A DNA stretch of 64,000 bases from Chryseobacterium sp. 6424 (GTDB lineage Bacteria; Bacteroidota; Bacteroidia; Flavobacteriales; Weeksellaceae), in contig NZ_CP023540.1 in the NCBI RefSeq assembly GCF_003692615.1, positions 930,001 to 994,000 on the forward strand. Direction: 5' to 3'. Shown piece after piece: positions 1-8,711 of the stretch (the first letter of the stretch is position 1; each line of letters begins with the position of its first letter). Made by a program: the position numbers and the translations under genes. Below the pieces are notes generated by a model. It had not been told where the DNA came from. It did no database searches and worked only from the letters and a program-made list of their open reading frames with translations.

Positions 1-312
1 GCAGCCGGTAATATCGCGCTTGGTTTTTATGGGAAAGGGTTCGTGGTAGATCCTTATACCGTTTGGGTTTCCGTAACCACGGTTTTCTTGATAGGTTTTT
101 TCAATTTTGCGGTGAGTTTCGGACTTTCCACGCTGTTGGCATTCCGGTCCCGAAAGGTGAATATGCAGGAAATCCGATTGATATTCCGCGAGATCTTCCG
201 TTATTTTATGAAGAATCCGCTGCGTTTCTTCCTGCCGATACGTTCACATCTTGATGATTCCACTCAAAACCTGCTGCGTGGCACCAAGGCTACAAAATCT
301 GAAGATCGATAA
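1..312 (+). CDS. C-terminal end of a membrane protein, probably SpecificRecomb family (partial)
   Basis: Reading frame 1 is open from the first base, so the gene starts upstream of the window and only about 103 residues are present. It begins AAGNIALGFYGKGF, followed by a hydrophobic segment (VSVTTVFLIGFFNFAVSFGL) and a basic, amphipathic tail. The glycine-rich start followed by a membrane helix resembles the C terminus of the poorly characterised SpecificRecomb membrane family, whose recombinase name is not supported by known chemistry. The stop overlaps the 3' end of the convergent DUF721 gene by 23 bp. Family assignment is from memory of the pattern and is tentative. Confidence 0.55.
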   Translation, partial: AAGNIALGFYGKGFVVDPYTVWVSVTTVFLIGFFNFAVSFGLSTLLAFRSRKVNMQEIRLIFREIFRYFMKNPLRFFLPIRSHLDDSTQNLLRGTKATKSEDR

Positions 313-586
313 AGTTTTCAGCACCGAATCTATCCCTGAATTTCTCGAGAAAAAAAGTTTTCCGCATTTTGAAATCGTTTTTTAACAGAGGCGATTTGAT
401 CTTGATTTCAAGTATTTTTTTATTCAGGTTCACCGACTCTATTTCCTGAAACAGCGCGTCGTTTAAATAATCACTCAAAAAATCCTTTACTTCAAAAGCC
501 AACAGTTTTTCTTCAAACCCGTGGATGCGCGCGAATGATTTTACCAGATCAGAAGCCTGAAACTCTCTTTTACGTGGTTTTTTCAT
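290..586 (-). CDS. DUF721 (DciA-like) protein
   Basis: A 98-residue basic protein with the layout of DUF721/DciA-like proteins: a short N-terminal helix (KREFQASDLVKSFARIHGFE), then a segment with alternating hydrophobics around NKKILEIKIKSPLLKNDF, then a C-terminal helix ending in IDLQIL. Better-studied DciA proteins help load the replicative helicase DnaB, and DUF721 genes often sit beside recF or gyrB. Here its ATG overlaps the end of recF by 4 bp (ATGA), so the two are translationally coupled. That context supports a replication or repair role, which is inference for this protein. Confidence 0.85.
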   Translation of the reverse strand: MKKPRKREFQASDLVKSFARIHGFEEKLLAFEVKDFLSDYLNDALFQEIESVNLNKKILEIKIKSPLLKNDFKMRKTFFLEKFRDRFGAENFIDLQIL

Positions 587-1668
587 GCCTGGATTTCAAA
601 GATTTTCGATTCTTCATTGATTTTTTTCACCACCGCCTCAGTGCGTTCGCGGCTTGTATCGGTAATGAATATCTGCCCGAAATGTTCCCGGTTCACGAGT
701 TCTATCAATTGTGAAACACGCGTGTCATCCAGCTTATCAAAAATATCATCCAGAAGCAGCACGGGTGTCTTGCCGGTAAGTTCTTTCATCCTGTTCATCT
801 GCGAAAGTTTCAGCGCTATCAGAAACGACTTCTGCTGGCCCTGGCTACCGGTTTTTTTTATCGGGCTGCCATCCATTTCGAACAGCAGGTCGTCTTTGTG
901 GATGCCGCGTGAGGTGTGCGTGAGCAAACGGTCTCTTTCTAAATTCGTTTCCAGAAGCGTTTCAAAACTGGCTTCAGAAAGATCAGATTGGTATTGTATC
1001 GTAACTTTCTCACGGCCGTTTGACAAGATGTCATAATACTGTTGAATGAGTGGCGAAATGGCGCTCGTAAAATCACGTCTTTTATTGAAGATGGCTGTGC
1101 CAAACCGGCTGAGCGGCTCATTATAGATTTCCAGGCTTTCTGCATCGAAATAGCGGTTTCGGGCAAAGTTTTTAAGGAGTGCGTTTCTTTGCTGCAGCGT
1201 TTTTTGATACTGGATGAGATGAAAAAGATACTCGGCGTCGGTTTGCGAGATCATCGCATCCAAAAATTTCCGGCGGCTTTCCCCCGAATCAGAAATGAGG
1301 TTAGAATCGTACGGAGAAATGATCACATTAGGCAAAAAACCGATGTGGTCTGCGAGCCGATCATAGGTTTTATCGTTTTTTTTAATGATTTTTTTGGCTT
1401 CACGGGGCATCTGGACCTTGATGATGTTCTCTTTATCACCATCATTTATTTCGGCTTCAATCGCAAAAAAATCCTCACCGGCTTGTATATTATTAAGGTC
1501 TGTGTTTCCCAGAAAACTTTTCCCGACAGACAGGTAATGCAGCGCATCCAGAATATTGGTTTTCCCCACGCCATTGTTACCTACAAAGCAGTTGATCTGC
1601 GGTGAAAATACAAATTTCTGTTCTGTGTGATTTTTAAAATGATAAAGAGAAAGACTTTTAATAATCAT
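583..1668 (-). CDS. recF: DNA replication and repair protein RecF
   Basis: RecF is an ABC-type/SMC-like ATPase that loads RecA at gapped DNA together with RecO and RecR (recR is at 52.3 kb). At 361 residues it has normal length. The Walker A motif GNNGVGKT lies at about residues 30-37, the ABC signature-like GSQGQQKS near residue 275, and Walker B with D-loop (VLLLDDIFDKLD) near residue 305. The N terminus MIIKSLSLYHFKNH is typical of the family. It forms a two-gene unit with the downstream DUF721 gene. Confidence 0.97.
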   Translation of the reverse strand: MIIKSLSLYHFKNHTEQKFVFSPQINCFVGNNGVGKTNILDALHYLSVGKSFLGNTDLNNIQAGEDFFAIEAEINDGDKENIIKVQMPREAKKIIKKNDKTYDRLADHIGFLPNVIISPYDSNLISDSGESRRKFLDAMISQTDAEYLFHLIQYQKTLQQRNALLKNFARNRYFDAESLEIYNEPLSRFGTAIFNKRRDFTSAISPLIQQYYDILSNGREKVTIQYQSDLSEASFETLLETNLERDRLLTHTSRGIHKDDLLFEMDGSPIKKTGSQGQQKSFLIALKLSQMNRMKELTGKTPVLLLDDIFDKLDDTRVSQLIELVNREHFGQIFITDTSRERTEAVVKKINEESKIFEIQA

Positions 1669-1728
1669 ATAAGAGCTTGCTTTTTGTGGTTAAATATTAT
1701 TTTTAAACCGGAAAAAAGCGACATTTTT

Positions 1729-2487
1729 TTATTGGATGTAAAGATACGCAATGTAGAATAAAAGCGGCAGGCCTGTACAACTTTCTATCCAAAAGGTAAA
1801 GTAGGTATTTCGGCTGCTGTTTGTAGAAAAGTATATCAGGAAAAATGTAATGACAGAATTTAATAAGAAAGCCATGGCAAATGCTGTTTTTAAATAAAGA
1901 ACTGAGATAATCGCCGCTACCAAGACCAGCCAGTACGCCATAACTTTAGTTCTTTGCACGCCAATGAGTTTAGGGAAAGTTATCACTTTGTCCTCATGCA
2001 TATCCCGGATGTCAAACGGAAGCACAAGCGCAGTGATGAAGAGCAGCGTAACGAAGAAGATACCGAGGTGAAATTCAGGTAAAATGAGCCATGAGTTTAC
2101 CAGCGCCCATGTAAAACCCACGTAAAATACCTTTAACAGCGGCACTTTTCGGATGTAGATTTCAAGAAATGTAGAATTGTACATCAGCCCCAATAAGACA
2201 ATAACCAGCCATTTCACAAGGCGGATTTCATTATGATTCTGAAAAATTAAAACCGCTGAAATTATTCCGCAAAGTAAATTGAAAACCAGGATTTTCGGAA
2301 AGAGACGGTGTTTCTGATATTTCGTATAAAGATATCCGCTGAAATAAGTGATGAAAATAAGCAGCACCGTGGGCCAGCGGAATATATTTTGCTCCAGCAT
2401 GAAAAATACCGCCAGCGCGGTTCCCATCAACGAAACATAAATCTGCCCGTCAATGATGTATTTTTTCGCTAAATTTAGAAACTGCAT
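1729..2487 (-). CDS. UbiA-like prenyltransferase family membrane protein
   Basis: A 252-residue, strongly hydrophobic protein with about eight predicted membrane helices. The motif DIRDMHED matches the second Asp-rich motif (DxxDxxxD) of UbiA prenyltransferases. The first Asp-rich motif expected in the N-terminal half is not recognisable; the corresponding loop reads YLYTKYQKHR. The protein may therefore be a degenerate family member without prenyl-diphosphate transfer activity. The frame extends upstream to a TTG, but the ATG at 2487 was chosen because a -7 promoter element (TAAATTTG) lies between the two. It diverges from the alpha-2-macroglobulin gene. Confidence 0.75.
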   Translation of the reverse strand: MQFLNLAKKYIIDGQIYVSLMGTALAVFFMLEQNIFRWPTVLLIFITYFSGYLYTKYQKHRLFPKILVFNLLCGIISAVLIFQNHNEIRLVKWLVIVLLGLMYNSTFLEIYIRKVPLLKVFYVGFTWALVNSWLILPEFHLGIFFVTLLFITALVLPFDIRDMHEDKVITFPKLIGVQRTKVMAYWLVLVAAIISVLYLKTAFAMAFLLNSVITFFLIYFSTNSSRNTYFTFWIESCTGLPLLFYIAYLYIQ

Positions 2488-2492
2488 CTGCG

Positions 2493-2500
2493 CAAATTTA
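2493..2500 (-). promoter_or_regulatory. -7 promoter element for the UbiA-like gene
   Basis: On the minus strand the bases read TAAATTTG, an exact match to the Bacteroidota consensus TAnnTTTG. A TTG lies 17 bp further upstream. The ATG begins only 5 bp downstream, so a transcript from here would have almost no leader. Confidence 0.5.
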
Positions 2501-2547
2501 ACCAATAATTACTTGCCCAATCCTACTTATATTCCAGTGCTACAGAT

Positions 2548-5500
2548 ATGAACAACTTTACACGAATTTTCACCGTTTTCCTGTTTTTAATACTTTTCAC
2601 GCCTATGTTCGGACAAAAACTTTACGATGACCAATGGAAGAAAATTGAAGCCAATTACAAATCCGGAAAATACAAATCGAACCTTCCCATCATTTTAGAA
2701 ATCCAGAAACAGGCCGTTAAAGACGGTAATGCAAACCAGCTCATCCGTTCGCTGAAAGCGGAATTCAGCATCGCAAACCAAACGCAGGACGATGAGAACA
2801 ACGATTCGGCGAGCCGGTTTTTTACGAAGCTTTCCACTTTCGGAAATCAGTTGAAAGGCGAGCAGCGCTTGCTTTATGAGGTTCTTTTGACGGAATTCTT
2901 CAATGATTATTACGATAATGAATCATGGGAAATCAATCAGCGCACCAACATCAACAACCAGGATTTTTCACAAATCGAAACCTGGAGCAAACTTGATTTT
3001 AAGAATTATCTGACCAAAAAATATAACGAACTCGAAGCGAAAAAACCCGATTTGCAGAAAGTGCAGCTTTCCAAATACAAGGCGATTTTCGAGGAAACGC
3101 AGGATCTCGATTATTTCCCGACTTTATTTGAATGGAACGCCATCAATCAGATCGAATTCCTTAAAGATCCAAATTTCTTTACACCAAACGAACTTAAAGC
3201 AAATCATACGAAGATTTTAAGTCTTTTCGATGAACTTATTGCAAGGAATTCTGCGAATGCAAAACTGTATTTTGAACATCAGAAACTCAATTATTCCTGT
3301 GAGTTCAGCAACTGCAAAGACCGTTTGGTGCAGCTTGAAAATTTAGTAAAATCTCCTGTTGATGGTGATTACAAACTTCTGCTTACGGCGGAAATGATGG
3401 ATGAACTTACCCAAGACCAGAAATTTAAAGAAGCGCTGCTTCTCGCAGAAAATGCTAAGAAAAATTATCCAAAATCCAAATTCCTCAACAATATCCTTCA
3501 GCGTGAAAATCAGATTGTAAATCCGTCCCTGAACATCAAATATGAGACGCACACACAGTCTAATCTACCCATTCATTTGGTGGCCAATGCGAAAAATATC
3601 CGTCAGTTTTCGCTGAATATTTATGAAGTGAAAAGCGATTTCAATAATTTCTTAAAATATGTCAGCGATTCTTACAGTAAAGAAAATTTCGCGGCCGTAA
3701 AGAAATCTTTGGTCCGCAAAGAAACCTTTGAGCTGCAGGATTTGAAGGATTTCAAAACGCATACAACTTCTTTGGAGATCAAGCCGTTGCCTTCTGGCAT
3801 TTATATGGTGGAATATGTGGTTGAGAATGCTATTCAGGAACATTTTTATTTTATCGCGACACAATCGCGGCTGATTTACCACAAAAAAGATGAAAGAAAA
3901 TTCTTAGAAAACCAGATGAAGCTGGTCAACCGCGAAAACGGAACATCGATTTCAAATGAAGACCTTAAAATCCTTGAATATGGTAGGGGAAAAACCGGAA
4001 CCGTTGTCGCTGAGAAGACTGACGCTTCCGCTAATTTTAAATTCCCGGGAACAGCTGAGAAGGCCTATTACCGCTACTATTTGGTGCAGCAGCCTAGAAC
4101 CAATGACTTTAATCTGATGCAGGTTTATGGCAATCAGTATTATGGTGAAAAAAAGATTCAGGACCGCGAACAGGCGCAGATTTTCCTTGACAGAGCCATC
4201 TACCGTCCGGGGCAAACGGTTTATTTTAAAGTGATCGCGACAGCGTTCAACGGTGAATCAAGGAAAGAAAATGTCGTTTCAAAATCTAAACTCAATGTTA
4301 TTTTAAATGATGCGAATGGTGAAGAAATCTCGAAACAGCAGCTCATCACCAACGAATTTGGCTCCATCAATGGCAGTTTTATTCTTCCGCAGGGAAAATT
4401 GAACGGCCAATTCAGTATTGTAGTGGATAATGATGATGAAGATTCGGATTATCTGATTGGTGGTACTAAATATTTCCAGGTCGAGGAGTACAAACGCCCG
4501 AAATTTGAAGTCGTCATCGACCCCGTTAAAGATGAATACAGATACGGCCAAACCCTAGAAATCAAAGGAAAAGCCATGACTTTTTCCGGCATTCCGCTGA
4601 GTAATGCGACGGTGAATTACGAGATTAAAAAACGCAATATCCGATGGATGTATTTCTGGTGGTACCCACGCGGAAACGATAACGAAAACTCCATTTTAGG
4701 TGAGGTGAAAACCAATGAAAAAGGGGAGTTTGTCATTAAAGTCGAGCTTCAAAAAGACGAGACTTTAGACGGAATTCAGATCGATAATTACGAAATCAAT
4801 GCTTCTGTAACCGATATCAACGGCGAAACACAGTCGGAAATGGCGAATGTGAAGGTTTCTTCGGTTTCACATTACCTAAAAGCCGATGACATCAAAGATA
4901 CTTTCACGGATGAAAATATTAAGATTAAGGTTGAAACAAAAAACTACAACGACCAAAATTTAAACAAACCATATCAGGTAAAACTGTCGAAACTTAGCGG
5001 GGATGCAAGGGTTTTCAGAAGCAATTTTGAAAACGAAATTCAGGATTTGCCTAAGTTTTCAAAAACAGAATTCATCCAGAAATTTCCGCACGATTATTTT
5101 TCAGAAGATGAAAAAGATGAAAAAGAGGACAAAGTTGTTTTGGAGAAGATGCAAGAGCCCAGAAGCAAGAATCAAGATAAAAATAATGGTCCTGAATCTG
5201 ATATCTTAAATCTTGGTGCTCTACCTGCCGGAAAATACAGACTGGAGTTGTACAATATCGAAGGAAAAGACACCATTAAAACCGAAAAAACCTTTGAAGT
5301 TTTCGATAAAAGGTTCCTGGTAGATACGCAGAAACCATTTCTGAAAGTCATTCAGCCAAAAAATGAATTTAAAAGAAACGAAAAAGCAAAAATTTATGTT
5401 TATTCCGCGGTTCCGAATGCTTTGGTAAATGTTTTCGTACAAAATGGAAACGGTAAAACGGCAACCGAACAGAAAACTTTCAAAAACGGCGTTTTGGAAT

Positions 5501-8478
5501 ATGAACTTGCATTTCCGAATGATGAAAGCATCGACCAGATCAATGTTCAGTTCCAATTGGTGGCTTTCAATGATGTGCAGACGGAATCGGTTAATCTGAA
5601 GATTGCGACTGACAAAAAACGTTTGCGTATTGAAACCGTGACTTTCCGCGACAAACTGCAGCCGAACTCCAAAGAAAAATGGACAGTGAAAATCCTTGGC
5701 GAGGGCAAAGAGCGCGTCAACGCCGAAGTTTTGGCGAATATGTACGATAAATCTTTGGATCAGTTTGCGATGAATTCTTACTCGTGGCAAAAACTGTATC
5801 AGCAATATTTCCGCGTGAATTCTTACGGCTTCAATGAGTATTTAGCGCAGGAAAATTACAGCAAAAGAGTAGGGTATCTCAATCAGAGAGAAATTAATAT
5901 TCCGGAATTTCAATGGTTTGATGGCGGGATTTATGGATTACCTATAATTACCCGACAACTTGAAACGAGTGCAGGATTAGTAAACCAAGTTGGCGCGAAA
6001 GATGCGAACTATGCTCCACCACCGCCCTCAGTATCGAGTACTGAGGTTTATTCAGAAGTTGAAGAAATAGATGCAAAGGGGTACATTGTTAAGATAAATG
6101 GACAACCTGTGCGACCTAGAAAAAAAAGATCAGATGAAAAACAAAGTTTAGACAAAATCCCCGTCCGCCAAAATCTCAACGAAACCGCATTTTTCTACCC
6201 GAATTTAATGACGGATAAAGACGGCAATGTAACTTTCGAATTCACTTCACCAGAAGCGTTGACTCAATGGAAACTCATGTTTTTGGCGCATACAAAGGAT
6301 GCCAGAGCGGCCACACTTGAAAAGGAAGTCGTGACGCAAAAAGAATTTTCAGTCACGCCAAATTATCCCAGATTTCTGCGCGAAGGTGACGAACTGAACC
6401 TACAGTCGAAACTTTCGAGCTTGGTTAATCAAAAACTCAGCGGAACCGCGCAACTACAAATCTTAGACGCCTTCACCAACGAGGATATAACCGAAAAATT
6501 CGTAGAAATTCGAAATAATTCGCGCCAATTTGCATTAAAAGAAAACGGAAATGATGTCGTAAATTGGAAGTTAAAAGTTCCGAACGATGTGTCTTCGATT
6601 ATCATCAAGGTCGTAGTGCGGGCCGGAAATTTCTCCGATGGTGAACAGAAAGCCATCGCTATCCTTCCGAACCGGATGCTGGTGACCGACGCGGTTCCGA
6701 TTTTCGTTAAAGAAGGCCAGACTAAGACCTTTACCCTGGAAAATTTAGCAAAAAATACGTCCTCCACCGCGAGCAATTTTTCCAACACACTCGAACTGAC
6801 GACTAATCCGATCTGGGAAATTCTGTTTGCGCTGCCAAGTCTGAAAAACGACCAGAACAATTCGGCGGATGTGATCTTTAATAAATGGTTTGCGGATGTT
6901 TTGGCGTCTGAAATTTTTAGAGCAAACCCAAAACTGAAAACCGTTTTCGACGAATATCAAAGCAAAGGTTTGCTTACTTCAAATCTTGAAAAAAACCAGG
7001 AGTTGAAACAGCTTCTGCTCGAAGAAACGCCGTGGGTTTTGGACTCTAAAACTGAAACGGAACAGATGGAAAAACTCGCACGGCTTTTTGATGCCAACAC
7101 GATGCGCAATTCTATTCAAACGGATTGGGCGGAACTGAAACAACTTCAGAACCCGGACGGCGGTTTCTCGTGGTATCAGGGTTATCCGAGCTCGTATTAC
7201 ACTTCATTATATATCCTTAAAAATTTAGGCAGGATCAACGAATGGCTGAAAGGAAATCTCGCTGATTATCAATCTTCCGAACAGAAAGAACTGGTGTCGA
7301 AACTCATTGCGTATGTTGATCAGGAAGTCAATAAATATGACAACACCGACAAAAAACTGGTGGTGAATAATTTCGTGCTCGATTATCTCGACACCCGCAG
7401 CTACTGGGAAGCACAATATCCTTTAAAAACTAAAGGAAACGCCCTCAAAAACGCGGTGATGACAAAAGCCAAAACCGAGAAAATCACCGATTTTACTTTC
7501 TTCGGACTTCACCGGTTGGCACTTCTTTTTGATAAATACGGCATGAAAACCGAGTCAAAGAAATTCCTGACGTACTTAAAGGACACTTCCACCGATACCC
7601 AAACGCAGGGCGTTTACTGGAAACAGAACCTCAACGACTGGGGTTGGTACTCAACGAAAATCGTAAACCATGCCGGTGCATTGGAAGCCTTTAACAAACT
7701 GACTCCGAACGACATCAATTTCATCGAAGAAATGAAGATCTGGCTCGTCACCCAGAAAGAAGTCAACTCCTGGGGAAGTTCGCGCGGCACCGCCGAAGTG
7801 ATTTTCACGATGCTGAATTCCGGAAAATCGTGGACAACTGCAGAAAGCGATAAAGCCACAATTATTTGGGGAGGGAAGGAACTTGTAAATCCGGACACAA
7901 AAGCCACCGGCTATGTGAAATCAACTTTAAAACCAGAAAAAATCGACAAAAACTTAGGAACGGTAACCGTTACCAAACCCGGCCCGGGAATCGCTCAGGG
8001 CGGCTTATTCTGGCAGTATTACGAAGATCTGGATAATATAAAATCCTCGGAATCTTATCTTTCAATCACCAAAGAACTGTACAAAAAAGTGAAAACGGTC
8101 AATGGTGAAGAATTAATTAAAATCACAGAAAATTCACCGCTGAAAGTCGGTGACAAAGTTACGGTACGAATGATCCTGAACACCGACCGCAACATGGAGT
8201 TCATCCACCTAAAAGACATGCGCGCCGCAGGTTTCGAGCCGCTCAACGTAATTTCCGGCTACGAATGGAAAAACGGTCTCGGCTATTATCAAAGCACAAA
8301 AGACGCATCCACCAATTTCTACATCGAGTACTTGCCGAAAGGGAAATACGTGTTCGAGTATGATTACATCTGCAACGCTTCCGGAACCTTCAACAACGGT
8401 ATCACGACGCTGCAAAACTACTACGCCCCGCAGATGAACGCCCACACGATGGGAGCGAGAGTGACCATTTCGGAATAA
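2548..8478 (+). CDS. Alpha-2-macroglobulin family protein, apparently without thioester
   Basis: A 1976-residue secreted protein; the first 22 residues are a signal peptide ending before QKLYDDQW. It contains an MG2-type region (AIYRPGQTVYFKVIA, about residue 550), macroglobulin domains, an A2M-like segment (SPEALTQWKLMFLAHTKD, about residue 1240) and an alpha-alpha barrel region (QNPDGGFSWYQGYPSSYYTS, about residue 1535). Bacterial macroglobulins are thought to trap foreign proteases in the envelope, usually with a CxEQ thioester. No CxEQ is present: where I would expect it, about residues 1429-1441, the sequence is LPSLKNDQNNSAD. A low-complexity PPPPSVSST stretch with a basic RPRKKR segment lies near residue 1155-1195. 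The gene stands alone. Confidence 0.93.
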   Translation: MNNFTRIFTVFLFLILFTPMFGQKLYDDQWKKIEANYKSGKYKSNLPIILEIQKQAVKDGNANQLIRSLKAEFSIANQTQDDENNDSASRFFTKLSTFGNQLKGEQRLLYEVLLTEFFNDYYDNESWEINQRTNINNQDFSQIETWSKLDFKNYLTKKYNELEAKKPDLQKVQLSKYKAIFEETQDLDYFPTLFEWNAINQIEFLKDPNFFTPNELKANHTKILSLFDELIARNSANAKLYFEHQKLNYSCEFSNCKDRLVQLENLVKSPVDGDYKLLLTAEMMDELTQDQKFKEALLLAENAKKNYPKSKFLNNILQRENQIVNPSLNIKYETHTQSNLPIHLVANAKNIRQFSLNIYEVKSDFNNFLKYVSDSYSKENFAAVKKSLVRKETFELQDLKDFKTHTTSLEIKPLPSGIYMVEYVVENAIQEHFYFIATQSRLIYHKKDERKFLENQMKLVNRENGTSISNEDLKILEYGRGKTGTVVAEKTDASANFKFPGTAEKAYYRYYLVQQPRTNDFNLMQVYGNQYYGEKKIQDREQAQIFLDRAIYRPGQTVYFKVIATAFNGESRKENVVSKSKLNVILNDANGEEISKQQLITNEFGSINGSFILPQGKLNGQFSIVVDNDDEDSDYLIGGTKYFQVEEYKRPKFEVVIDPVKDEYRYGQTLEIKGKAMTFSGIPLSNATVNYEIKKRNIRWMYFWWYPRGNDNENSILGEVKTNEKGEFVIKVELQKDETLDGIQIDNYEINASVTDINGETQSEMANVKVSSVSHYLKADDIKDTFTDENIKIKVETKNYNDQNLNKPYQVKLSKLSGDARVFRSNFENEIQDLPKFSKTEFIQKFPHDYFSEDEKDEKEDKVVLEKMQEPRSKNQDKNNGPESDILNLGALPAGKYRLELYNIEGKDTIKTEKTFEVFDKRFLVDTQKPFLKVIQPKNEFKRNEKAKIYVYSAVPNALVNVFVQNGNGKTATEQKTFKNGVLEYELAFPNDESIDQINVQFQLVAFNDVQTESVNLKIATDKKRLRIETVTFRDKLQPNSKEKWTVKILGEGKERVNAEVLANMYDKSLDQFAMNSYSWQKLYQQYFRVNSYGFNEYLAQENYSKRVGYLNQREINIPEFQWFDGGIYGLPIITRQLETSAGLVNQVGAKDANYAPPPPSVSSTEVYSEVEEIDAKGYIVKINGQPVRPRKKRSDEKQSLDKIPVRQNLNETAFFYPNLMTDKDGNVTFEFTSPEALTQWKLMFLAHTKDARAATLEKEVVTQKEFSVTPNYPRFLREGDELNLQSKLSSLVNQKLSGTAQLQILDAFTNEDITEKFVEIRNNSRQFALKENGNDVVNWKLKVPNDVSSIIIKVVVRAGNFSDGEQKAIAILPNRMLVTDAVPIFVKEGQTKTFTLENLAKNTSSTASNFSNTLELTTNPIWEILFALPSLKNDQNNSADVIFNKWFADVLASEIFRANPKLKTVFDEYQSKGLLTSNLEKNQELKQLLLEETPWVLDSKTETEQMEKLARLFDANTMRNSIQTDWAELKQLQNPDGGFSWYQGYPSSYYTSLYILKNLGRINEWLKGNLADYQSSEQKELVSKLIAYVDQEVNKYDNTDKKLVVNNFVLDYLDTRSYWEAQYPLKTKGNALKNAVMTKAKTEKITDFTFFGLHRLALLFDKYGMKTESKKFLTYLKDTSTDTQTQGVYWKQNLNDWGWYSTKIVNHAGALEAFNKLTPNDINFIEEMKIWLVTQKEVNSWGSSRGTAEVIFTMLNSGKSWTTAESDKATIIWGGKELVNPDTKATGYVKSTLKPEKIDKNLGTVTVTKPGPGIAQGGLFWQYYEDLDNIKSSESYLSITKELYKKVKTVNGEELIKITENSPLKVGDKVTVRMILNTDRNMEFIHLKDMRAAGFEPLNVISGYEWKNGLGYYQSTKDASTNFYIEYLPKGKYVFEYDYICNASGTFNNGITTLQNYYAPQMNAHTMGARVTISE

Positions 8479-8510
8479 TAATTCTCCGGAAATAAGCTCA
8501 TAATGGGCCA

Positions 8511-8546
8511 TACCACAAACCCCGCTTTTCAGCGGGGTTTGTGGTA
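8511..8546. terminator. 16-bp perfect inverted repeat, probable terminator
   Basis: TACCACAAACCCCGCT pairs perfectly with its complement across a 4-nt TTTC loop, 33 bp after the macroglobulin stop codon. No external U-tract follows the full stem, but the inner GC stem followed by GGTTT could terminate transcription. The position fits the end of a 6-kb transcript. Confidence 0.7.
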
Positions 8547-8550
8547 CCGC

Positions 8551-8612
8551 GCTTTCCGCTGCAAGTTCCTGCCAGTGCCTTGGCCACCGCTGGCGGAAGC
8601 TTTCCGCTGCAA
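8551..8612. repeat. Intergenic direct repeat GCTTTCCGCTGCAA
   Basis: The 14-mer GCTTTCCGCTGCAA occurs at 8551-8564 and again at 8599-8612. Between them is a short inverted repeat, GCCAG...CTGGC. The stretch is GC-richer than its surroundings and directly follows the 16-bp hairpin. From memory it resembles GC-rich intergenic repeat debris with a TTCCGCT(G/T)CAATC core seen in flavobacteria. No coding sequence is seen in 8479-8711. Confidence 0.4.
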
Positions 8613-8711
8613 TCGCTTGTCCGTACCCAAGCCTGAAACACGTTTTTTGATAAATATCAAAGGAAAAGTTGAAAGGTTTTCCGAACTTTGCACCCGCAAA
8701 TCATCTAGAAC

